Source: Paenibacillus macquariensis (lineage in GTDB: Bacteria; Bacillota; Bacilli; Paenibacillales; Paenibacillaceae). From it: a stretch of DNA of 64,000 nucleotides. A model generated the notes under the pieces. It did not search any database and was not told the DNA's origin. It saw only the letters and a list, made by a program, of their open reading frames with translations. Both the position numbers and the translations under genes were made by a program. The stretch spans positions 1 through 64,000 of the forward strand of contig NZ_FTNK01000002.1 in assembly GCF_900156375.1 (NCBI RefSeq), written 5' to 3'. Of the stretch, positions 35,311 to 41,650 are shown piece after piece; within the stretch, counting starts at the first letter, position 1, and each line of letters opens with the position of its first letter.

Positions 35311-35423
35311 CAGTCTTCGTTTCGTAGGGCTTTTTTTATTTAGTTCTAACTACAATATAATCTCCCTTTAAGGTTCACCCCCTAATATTAAGGTACCTCT
35401 TATTTTCATGATGAATATGGTAA

Positions 35424-35456
35424 GGCCCCGCTAGCGATTACCTTGCGGGGCCTTAG
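35424..35456. terminator. GC-rich hairpin, copy 2
   Basis: AAGGCCCCGC and GCGGGGCCTT arms; the same element, with the same upstream 70 bp, as at 2386-2418. Confidence 0.6.
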
Positions 35457-35575
35457 TGCGTTAACGGAGTCTTTCTCTTGCAAGGATTATTTAATTATTT
35501 ACAACTTGTCCCAAATAGATTATATTAGCATCAACATATACGGAAGCATCGTTATGCAATCCGAAAACATCGGTA

Positions 35576-35617
35576 AAATACCCCACTAACCTTAATTGGT
35601 CTGTGGGGTATTTTTTT
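35576..35617. terminator. 'CCTTAATTGGTC' terminator, copy 2
   Basis: AAATACCCCAC / GTGGGGTATTTTTTT arms around CCTTAATTGGTC; it precedes the first glycine-rich mini-gene module. Confidence 0.7.
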
Positions 35618-35758
35618 CTGGGTAAGGAAAATTTTCCTTAGCAACAAAATCACCACAGGGCATGATACAAGGCTATGTTTTTCTTACCATTAAACCCAAT
35701 CTCCATTTAATATTTATCCATATAGTAAGGTGTATTCTAATTGAAAGGAGGAATTACT

Positions 35759-35959
35759 ATGGCTTATGGAGTTGGTGGAGTTGGTGGAATTGGTGGAGTT
35801 GGTGGAATTGGTGGAGTTGGTGGAATTGGCGGAATTGGCGGAATTGGCGGAATTGGTGGAGTTGGCGGATGTTGCGGTGTTGGTGGAGTTGGCAGTATGG
35901 GAGCAATTTTAGTATTGTTCATTTTGCTTGTTATAATCACTAAAGCGTTCTGTTGGTAG
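35759..35959 (+). CDS. Glycine-rich mini membrane protein, YjcZ-like, copy 1
   Basis: A 66-residue protein. Residues 4-40 are a GGV/GGI repeat encoded by a near-perfect 6- and 12-bp DNA repeat, followed by GGCCGVGGVGSMG and a C-terminal hydrophobic helix (AILVLFILLVIITKAF) like that of the YjcZ/tiny-TM sporulation family. The start ATG 35759 has AAAGGAGG 8 nt upstream. The gene sits in a 500-bp module that is repeated downstream. A sporulation role is likely only by analogy. Confidence 0.7.
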   Translation: MAYGVGGVGGIGGVGGIGGVGGIGGIGGIGGIGGVGGCCGVGGVGSMGAILVLFILLVIITKAFCW

Positions 35960-36069
35960 GCCCTTTTTATTGGTAAGGAAACTTTTCCTTAGCAACAGAT
36001 AGTACCTATTTACAGATTGTCCCATATATATTATATTAGCTTTAACATATACGGAAGCATTGTTATGCA

Positions 36070-36130
36070 ATCCGAAAACATCGGTACCCCCCCCCCGCCC
36101 GCTAACCTTAATTGGTCGGTGGGGGTATTT
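36070..36130. terminator. 'CCTTAATTGGTC' terminator, copy 3, with C-tract
   Basis: The loop CCTTAATTGGTC and right arm are kept, but the left arm has become a run of 11 C residues followed by GCCCGC, so the stem is imperfect. The C-run could also be a sequencing or assembly weak point. Confidence 0.5.
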
Positions 36131-36275
36131 TTATCTGGGTAAGGAAAATTTTCCTTAGCAACAAAATCACCACAGGGCATGATACAAGGCTATGTTTTTC
36201 TTACCATTAAACCCAATCTCCATTTAATATTTATCCATATAGTAAGGTGTATTCTAATTGAAAGGAGGAATTACT

Positions 36276-36419
36276 ATGGGTTGTGGAGTTGGTGGAGTTG
36301 GTGGAGTTGGTGGAGTTGGTGGAGTTGGTGGAGTATGCGGAATTGGTGGTATGGGTGCAGCAGGGATATTAGTATTGTTCATATTGCTGGTTATTATCAC
36401 TAAAACGTTCTGTATCTAA
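36276..36419 (+). CDS. Glycine-rich mini membrane protein, YjcZ-like, copy 2
   Basis: A 47-residue version of the gene at 35759. It has a shorter GGV repeat (residues 3-19), VCGIGGMGAAG, then the helix ILVLFILLVIITKTF. The 120 bp upstream, including the ribosome binding site AAAGGAGG, are almost identical to those of copy 1. The difference in length lies mostly in the number of GGTGGAGTT units, pointing to repeat slippage. Confidence 0.7.
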   Translation: MGCGVGGVGGVGGVGGVGGVCGIGGMGAAGILVLFILLVIITKTFCI

Positions 36420-36839
36420 GTTAATACTTATTCATAATGTAGACCATGCAGCACGTAGAAGCTAATAGTCTTAATTTACAGATTTTCCCAAATATGATAA
36501 TGTGATTTTACACGGATCGGAAGCACCGAGCGTGCAGTCCGAAAACATCGGTAAAATACCCCGTCAACCTTAATTGGTCGGCGGGGTATTTTTTTGTTTA
36601 GGTAAGGAAAATTTTCCTGAGCAAAAAAAACCACTTAGCCATGAAGGATTGAATCTTCTTTATCAGTAAACCCAATCTTCATTTTATATTTCCACATATA
36701 GTAAGGTGTACTCCATTGAAATTGGAGAAATTACTACGGGAGAGACTGCTGAGGTTACAGTAACCTTGGTTATGTTCGTCCTATTGGTAACTAACTCTAG
36801 CCTATCTGGGTATACTCCACTCATGTCTCCTTTGGTTAT
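36420..36839. pseudogene. Decayed third copy of the mini-gene module
   Basis: The terminator with CCTTAATTGGTC is at about 36556-36597. The shared leader (GGTAAGGAAAATTTTCC ... AGTAAGGTGTACTCC) follows, and at 36732-36738 the start region reads TTACTACGG where the other copies have TTACTATGG. The coding part has lost the glycine repeat, but VTVTLVMFVLLVT can still be read. Confidence 0.55.
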
Positions 36840-36870
36840 ACCCGTCAGTCTATTAGACTGACGGGTATTT
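36840..36870. terminator. Hairpin terminator
   Basis: ACCCGTCAGTCTA / TAGACTGACGGGT, perfect 13-bp arms, followed by ATTTTG. Confidence 0.75.
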
Positions 36871-37338
36871 TGATGCGGTTATGGCAGGGTGTCTTACGTG
36901 CCATTAGACTGCTCATCATTTATTATCATGCAAAATGTATATAGGGGAAAGAGTCGTTTTCTGGTTTTTATTATTAGAATCTATAGGCAGAAGACAACTA
37001 AAATACCACAAAGGCATAACGCCAAAGTGGTCTTATTTGATTTATATAAGAATCTAAATAAAGGCAAACAGCATAATAATATATGCCAGAGGAGCATTTA
37101 TCTACTTCTAACCTCAGCATAATCTCCCTTAAGGTTTCATCCTCTAATATATAGATAACCCCTTTTAATACATATGATACCTTGCTGAGCGAGAGTGCTG
37201 GCAGGGTATTTTACGTTATAAGAATGAACCATTAGACAGGATAGCTGAAGAACGACTGTTTATTTTAGAAGGTATTTAACATCTATTAACGAAACAAATT
37301 TAAATGGATTAATAATTTTGATGGGGGAAGAGTGAAGA
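36871..37338. other. Prophage spacer with repeat fragments
   Basis: There is no intact gene. The stretch CTAACCTC...ATAATCTCCCTTAAGG at about 37109-37140 repeats the motif found at 2310 and 35344, and an imperfect hairpin ending GGGTATTTTA lies at about 37170-37215. Confidence 0.4.
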
Positions 37339-37851
37339 ATGTATATAAAAACAGATAGATTATTGATACGCAAATTTGAAGTTATAAATTGGAAGGCTGT
37401 ACATGAGTATACATCAGACATTAATGTTATGAAATATTTACCTGCTGGGATTTTTTCTGAAGAAGATGCTAAGGAGTTTATAAATAAAAACACGGGTGAT
37501 AACGCCTAAAATTTTCCTGTTGTATTAATGGAAGAAAATCTTCCCATTGGTCACATTGTTTTTTATAAGTATTTTGGTGATCATACTTATGAGATCGGTT
37601 GGGTGTTTAATCCTAAATATCACAAAAAAGGGTATGCTTCTGAAGCAGCGAAAGCTATATTGAAATACGGTTTTGAGAAAATGAAATTACATAGGATTAT
37701 AGCTACATGTCAGCCTCAGAATATTTCATCATATCGAGTAATGGAGAAAATTGGAATGAGGAGAGAAGGCTATTTTAAAAAATGTATACCAGATGGTGTT
37801 GAATGGTGGGATGAATACTATTACGCTATTTTGGAAGAAGAGTGGAAATGA
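37339..37851 (+). pseudogene. GNAT (RimJ/RimL type) with in-frame stop
   Basis: From ATG 37339 (GGGGGAAGAG upstream) the frame reads MYIKTDRLLIRKFEVINWKA ... ADINVMKYL-type N-terminus to codon 56. It then meets TAA at 37507 and continues in the same frame with NFPVVLMEENLPIGHIVFYK, IGWVFNPKYHKKGYASEAAK (motif A) and QPQNISSYRVMEKIGMRREG. One nonsense change separates it from a full-length acetyltransferase of about 170 residues. Confidence 0.8.
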
Positions 37852-37891
37852 GCTATAAGGTGTTTTTAGATGAAGATAAATTCCTAGATAA

Positions 37892-37918
37892 TTGTACTAA
37901 CGGAACACGATAGTGCAA
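37892..37918. repeat. CTAACGGG-type site G
   Basis: TTGTACTAAC, 7-nt spacer GGAACAC, then GATAGTGCAA; the arms pair 8/10. It lies 41 bp after the broken GNAT gene, as the other sites lie after small genes. Confidence 0.4.
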
Positions 37919-37965
37919 AACAATGACCACAGACGCATAACGCTAAGGTGGTCTTTATTTTTATT

Positions 37966-38170
37966 TTAACGAAACATATTTATAACCCTCGAAACATGCT
38001 CGACATCTGCAAAAGGTATCCATGTAGGTCCTTCTTCCGTCCTGATCTTGGCACGATTAGAGGCTGTGAATGCTTCTGCCACTCCTGTTAATAATCTCTC
38101 CATTATTAAGCCTTACAGCGACTTTCTGATTACTTGCTACAGCTTTATGTAATTCTTCCCTTACGTTCAT
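37966..38170 (-). pseudogene. Broken small phage-associated gene, copy 2
   Basis: Minus-strand product MNVREELHKAVASNQKVAVR then LNNGEI, a frameshift, and GVAEAFTASSNRAKIRTEEG, PTWMPFADVEHVSRVINMFR. It is homologous to 2425-2627 but carries its frameshift at a slightly different place, so both copies decayed independently or share an early lesion. Confidence 0.55.
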
Positions 38171-38307
38171 AAAACCCCTCCGTTCATACATTCAATATTC
38201 TATTAAAGCGTGTGAGAGTCCTTCTTAATTGGAAAAACAATTTCCTTGAATAAAGAACACATGTTCGCATATAATACAAACAAACGTTCTTAAAAGGAGT
38301 GAAAGTC

Positions 38308-38502
38308 ATGCCAGATAAATACATCGGAAAAATCGTAGTGATCATCTATATGGACCAGTCAGGAAAGATCACACAGCGCCGTATCGAAATTAATGCAATT
38401 CGTAATGGTCTGATTAGAGCAAACGATCTTAAGAGCGGATCGCCCAGAACATTTCTCGTTGACAATGTACTAGCATGGCATCCCATTATAAAAACAGCTT
38501 AG
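38308..38502 (+). CDS. Small phage protein, WYL-like
   Basis: A 64-residue protein (MPDKYIGKIVVIIYMDQSGK, then ITQRRIEINAIRNGLIRAND and PRTFLVDNVLAWHPI). The order of strands and the ending LDNILAW-type motif resemble the small WYL-like proteins of Gram-positive phages. The start ATG 38308 has AAAAGGAG 8-9 nt upstream. Function is unknown; regulation or ligand binding is possible. Confidence 0.6.
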   Translation: MPDKYIGKIVVIIYMDQSGKITQRRIEINAIRNGLIRANDLKSGSPRTFLVDNVLAWHPIIKTA

Positions 38503-38512
38503 AGGTGAAATA

Positions 38513-38731
38513 ATACTTGAGGAACTGGAACGAGAAGTTTTAAGGATACTTTGTAACTTCTCTACCATTCATCATATGATACCTACAATAAGGGAATTAG
38601 AAATAAAGACTGGTAAGACAGAAGGGCGTATTAATTATGCTCTTTTAGAGTTGGAGAAGGAGAGGTATATAAGCTGGGAAGATAAAAGAAGAGTGGATAA
38701 TATAATCATTTTGGACGCGTGGGAACGATAG
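38513..38731 (+). CDS. Small winged-helix protein with non-standard start
   Basis: A frame of about 72 codons without ATG, GTG or TTG at its head: ATA 38513 follows AGAGGTG. It encodes LEELEREVLRILCNFSTIHH then MIPTIRELEIKTGKTEGRIN and YALLELEKERYISWED, a LexA-N-like winged helix. Stop and start regions nearly touch the genes on both sides. A lost ATG (ATA) would make this a fresh pseudogene; a start at CTG 38525 is also possible. Confidence 0.5.
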   Translation: MLEELEREVLRILCNFSTIHHMIPTIRELEIKTGKTEGRINYALLELEKERYISWEDKRRVDNIIILDAWER

Positions 38732-38743
38732 AGGGGGAGAATC

Positions 38744-39028
38744 TTGGGGGAATTAATAACGGTCACAATTGATCAAGAGGAAGTATTAAAGATATGCCGA
38801 GAGAGAATTAATACCTTAATTAAAGAAGTAGAAGCAGAATATATATTTTGGGATGCTAAAGAATTGAAGAAACGGACGTGCATGAGTTGGAATACAATTC
38901 AAAACACTTTCTTTTTTGATCCTAGGTTCGTTAAACATAAAGTAGGAAGTAAGTGGTATTTCCCGGTTCAAGAGACACGGGAATTTCTAGCACAATGGTT
39001 ACGAGAACAATCAGTTGGAAAGTACTGA
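38744..39028 (+). CDS. DUF771-like phage protein
   Basis: A 94-residue protein. YIFWDAKELKKRTCMSWNTI, then FFFDPRFVKHKVGSKWYFPV and EFLAQWLRE match the layout of DUF771 proteins of Bacillus and Lactobacillus phages, which look like excisionase/MerR-type helix-turn-helix proteins. The TTG start follows GAGGGGGAG. Confidence 0.7.
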   Translation: MGELITVTIDQEEVLKICRERINTLIKEVEAEYIFWDAKELKKRTCMSWNTIQNTFFFDPRFVKHKVGSKWYFPVQETREFLAQWLREQSVGKY

Positions 39029-39223
39029 ATCAATGTAGTTGAGGAATATGTGCGAAATATAGAGATGCTGGCAAAGTGATAAAGCGTGAACCATACGAGA
39101 GGGAATTCTTAAAACTTATGGCTAAAAGGATGATGATAATAATCGAAGAGAGAGTGAACAAGAACTTAGCTGATAAAGAGTCACGGTGATTGTAAATACA
39201 ATTAATACATTTCTAAAAACATC
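39029..39223. other. Prophage end region, doubtful small frame
   Basis: One frame (about 39077-39190) reads REPYEREFLKLMAKRMMIII then EERVNKNLADKESR and stops; it may be a remnant of a small phage gene. No firm gene. Confidence 0.3.
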
Positions 39224-39268
39224 AATAAATACCCCGCTAACCTTAATTGGTCGGTAGGGTATTTATTT
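39224..39268. terminator. 'CCTTAATTGGTC' terminator, copy 5
   Basis: AAATACCCCGCTAA ... TCGGTAGGGTATTTATTT with the shared loop CCTTAATTGGTC. It is the last element of the prophage before the right attachment repeat. Confidence 0.65.
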
Positions 39269-39423
39269 GTATTCGTTTCTCTCCTTATTTAATAAGTGAA
39301 TGCCCACAACTTGCCCACAAAACACAACCACACGAGAACACTTCATAACTCTACTGAAAACGAAAAAACCGCATAGCTAAAGGATTTCGCGTTTTCAAGA
39401 CGAATTAAATATACGTATTACCT

Positions 39424-39476
39424 TAAGAGCTATCTAAGGGTAATGAACGTCGTGAATACGGCAACGTTAACTGAAA
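39424..39476 (+). repeat. attC 12, right part
   Basis: Starts with the right copy of TAAGAGCTATCTAAGG and ends GTCGTGAATACGGCAACGTT plus AACTGAA. It supplies the right half missing from 31663-31779. Confidence 0.85.
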
Positions 39477-39525
39477 TTCCTGCAAATCTATAATTACAAC
39501 ATTTCGAAAATTGTGGAGGTAGCAA

Positions 39526-39876
39526 ATGAAAGTCAAACGAATTGTCCCGAATATAAATGTAAGGAATATAAGCGCGGCTAAAACGTTCTATCAGGATGTA
39601 CTCGGACTCGATATATTGATGGACCATGGCTGGATAGTAACTTATGGATCAAGTGATGAAATGAGTGTCCAAATTAGTTTCGCCTCACAGGGGGGCTCAC
39701 AGAAACCTACCCCTGATCTATCTATTGAAGTTGACAATGTTGATATTTGTATTGAACGTATGAAGAGTGCCGGATTTCCAATAGAATATGGTCCTGTAGA
39801 TGAGCCTTGGGGGGTTCGGCGTTTTTTTGTCCGCGACCCATTTGGTAAGCTTATAAACATTCTCGCCCATACATAA
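39526..39876 (+). CDS. Cassette 13: VOC (glyoxalase/bleomycin-resistance fold) protein
   Basis: A 116-residue protein of the vicinal oxygen chelate superfamily: RIVPNINVRNISAAKTFYQD VL start, WIVTYG strand, LSIEVDNVDICIERMKSAGF, PWGVRRFFVRDPFGKLINIL end. A single VOC module of this length usually dimerises. Members bind or degrade toxic small molecules or antibiotics; the first metal His position is not obvious, so it may be a binding protein. The start follows GGAGG. Confidence 0.85.
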   Translation: MKVKRIVPNINVRNISAAKTFYQDVLGLDILMDHGWIVTYGSSDEMSVQISFASQGGSQKPTPDLSIEVDNVDICIERMKSAGFPIEYGPVDEPWGVRRFFVRDPFGKLINILAHT

Positions 39877-39986
39877 TTTATCTGACTATAGGATATGGAT
39901 TTAATTTAAAGTAGGAGTATCAATATATGAAATACTGAATGAAATAAACGAAATTTAATTTGAGTTATGCTTCGTAGGTATGAACC

Positions 39987-40150
39987 TCAGTTAACATTGC
40001 ATTCACGCCGCGGGCCTTACGGCCCTTGGTCGCCGAGACCCATTTCGATGATGCGGACTCAGGCGACAACCCTGCACCGACTAAGCGCATCGCGCCCGGC
40101 CTATGGCCTTAAGACGGTGAGGGTTCGTGAATACGACAACGTTATAGGAA
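39987..40150 (+). repeat. attC 13
   Basis: Begins TCAGTTAAC and ends CGTTATAGGAA. Its left end matches the start of cassette 13 at 39466 (12/14). GC-rich subtype with GGGCCTTACGGCCC. Confidence 0.8.
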
Positions 40151-40219
40151 ATCAGCACAAAATACAAAAGGTCAAAAGATAGAAGTACTCAGACCAAATT
40201 ATAAGTGAGGAGATAAGGA

Positions 40220-40759
40220 ATGAATATCATAGGGGAACGAATTATATTGAGAAATTTTATAGAAGGTGATTTCTCTTTTTATAATGAATTGGAAGAAAAT
40301 CCAATAACACACAAGTTTGAAAGTAGTGCACCAGATACTATTGAAATACAAAATGATTTTCAAACAGTGCTTTCAGATTCAAAGAATAATCCACGTGAAA
40401 AGTACCAACTCGCAATTTGCTTGAAGCAGGATAGGAAACCAATTGGTAGATTAAGTATCAAGTTGAATTGGTCTGAAATTAGAGAATGGGAAATCGGTTG
40501 GGCATTACATCCTAATTTTTGGGGAAAAGGATATGGAACCGAAGCTACTAAACTTATGATAGGATATGCATTCAGCGAACTCAATGCACATAGGGTTGTT
40601 GCATACGCAAATACTGAAAATGTTTTATCGGAAAAATTAATGATAAGAGCTGGAATGATAAAGGACGGTATACTCAGAGAAGTTAGATATTGCAATAATA
40701 AATGGTGTAATGAATCAATCTACTCAGTGCTTGAACGGGAATGGGTACAAATAAAATAA
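40220..40759 (+). CDS. Cassette 14: GNAT, RimJ/RimL type
   Basis: A 179-residue acetyltransferase: IIGERIILRNFIEGDFSFYN start, WEIGWALHPNFWGKGYGTEA with motif A (GKGYGT), and ANTENVLSEKLMIRAGMIKD (motif B), end VLEREW. This subgroup acetylates protein N-termini or antibiotics. The start has GAGGAG 7-8 nt upstream. Confidence 0.9.
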   Translation: MNIIGERIILRNFIEGDFSFYNELEENPITHKFESSAPDTIEIQNDFQTVLSDSKNNPREKYQLAICLKQDRKPIGRLSIKLNWSEIREWEIGWALHPNFWGKGYGTEATKLMIGYAFSELNAHRVVAYANTENVLSEKLMIRAGMIKDGILREVRYCNNKWCNESIYSVLEREWVQIK

Positions 40760-40801
40760 AGGATACATGAGTTTGTGAGATACTCAAAGAAGGCACTGAC
40801 A

Positions 40802-40965
40802 TCCTATAACATTACATTCCTACATCGTCGCTGACGCTCCTTGGTTGCAAAGAGGGATATCCGAGAAGTAGATTCAGGCAACACATTCAATCGGTTAAGT
40901 CTGATGACCCTGCACTACGTGCCTTAAGCCGCTTGAAACTCAGGAATGCGGAAACGTTATCTGAA
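40802..40965 (+). repeat. attC 14
   Basis: Begins TCCTATAAC and ends CGTTATCTGAA. Its left end matches the start of cassette 14 at 40141 (13/15). Confidence 0.8.
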
Positions 40966-40996
40966 ACCAGAAAGTAGAAAGGGATTAAACCAGAAC

Positions 40997-41443
40997 ATGA
41001 ACAAGAAATATGAAATTAAATTACCTAAATCAGGGTATATCCAAGTGATCAGTACTATTTTAATTACTTTTTTACTATTATTAGTACTTCGAAAAGATGA
41101 TTTTTTATCTGTTTTTTTTGCGATTATCTTATTTTTATGTATCCTATTACAAGTAGTAATGCTATTAAAGAAGATCTTAAGAAAAAGTAATGAGTTAGAA
41201 ATCACAGAAAATACAATTAAGATAAATCATATTGAAGTACCAATAGAAAAAATTGAGAAGATTATAATACAAGGCTATTTTGTACAGAGTATCGGTATCA
41301 AGCTATATGGAAGAAAATTTATTTCAATGGATTTACATTTTAGATTCAACAATAATGAAGATGTTAACATAGAAGAATTAAAACAGTGGGCAAGTATTAA
41401 CAGGATAAAAGTAACTAGTGGGAAAATATATAGATGGATATAG
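40997..41443 (+). CDS. Cassette 15: small membrane protein
   Basis: A 148-residue protein with two adjacent hydrophobic segments (about residues 16-32 and 38-58), then a strand-rich cytoplasmic part (ELEITENTIKINHIEVPIEK, IEKIIIQGYFVQSIGIKLYG) that looks like a bacterial PH-like domain. The start ATG 40997 is 20 nt after AAAGGGA; a longer frame from 40946 would begin inside attC 14. Function is unknown. Confidence 0.65.
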   Translation: MNKKYEIKLPKSGYIQVISTILITFLLLLVLRKDDFLSVFFAIILFLCILLQVVMLLKKILRKSNELEITENTIKINHIEVPIEKIEKIIIQGYFVQSIGIKLYGRKFISMDLHFRFNNNEDVNIEELKQWASINRIKVTSGKIYRWI

Positions 41444-41476
41444 ATATCATGAAAGTAGCTCAGGGTGTCACTGGCA

Positions 41477-41559
41477 TCAGATAACACCGCATTCCTACTG
41501 CGGGAATTCGCCCTTGATCGCTTAGAAGGATTTTCAAGGAGGTTAATCAGGCGATACAA
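41477..41559 (+). repeat. attC 15, truncated
   Basis: Begins TCAGATAAC, matching the start of cassette 15 at 40956 (13/15). It follows the usual repeat for about 83 bp to AGGCGATACAA and then stops; the right half is absent. The array has been cut here and joined to the sugar locus. Confidence 0.8.
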
Positions 41560-41650
41560 ATATCCCCACATTGTTTGGTACCACCATGGTGTAGTTTACT
41601 TACATATCTTAATTATGGAATTTAAAAGTAATCTTGGGAGATGAGAACGA

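Larger units (their letters stand above)
31764..39439. mobile_element. Decayed prophage remnant inserted in attC 12
   Basis: Bounded by the direct repeat TAAGAGCTATCTAAGG (31764-31779 and 39424-39439). A C-terminal integrase fragment lies beside the left end, in the usual place for an integrase next to its attachment site. TGCCCACAACTTGCCCACA occurs near both ends (31815 and 39301), as integrase arm-binding sites would. Inside are lysis genes and other phage-type genes but no capsid, tail or terminase genes, so it is a remnant. Confidence 0.8.
19870..41559 (+). mobile_element. Integron-like array of 15 gene cassettes
   Basis: The region consists of repeating units: a single gene (rarely two) on the + strand, followed by a 152-175 bp hairpin repeat that starts with TAAC and ends in CGTTA. 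Fourteen of the fifteen units have ends that are inverted repeats of each other (12/14 to 17/18 matches), the exception being a fused unit (30149-30939). This is what circular cassettes inserted between G and TT of a GTT core predict. A prophage remnant (31764-39439) interrupts attC 12, and the last repeat is cut at about 41559. Classical integrons have the same logic, but their R boxes are about 7 bp. Confidence 0.85.

Noticed and set aside
35662..36403. Trp/Ser-rich proteins (WSWWNWWSW type) at 35662-35943 and 36179-36403
   Set aside because: They are out-of-frame readings of the GGTGGAGTT repeats that encode the glycine-rich mini-genes. The glycine frame has the ribosome binding site and the membrane helix.
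20468..41559. The regularly spaced repeats as a CRISPR array
   Set aside because: The repeats are about 150-175 bp, imperfect, and separated by 0.5-1.5 kb units that each hold a gene. CRISPR repeats are 20-50 bp with spacers of similar length, and no cas gene is present.
20468..41559. The repeats as REP/MITE-like insertion elements scattered between genes
   Set aside because: Independent insertions would not make the left edge of each repeat pair with the right edge of the previous one over 14-18 bp in a gene-specific way.
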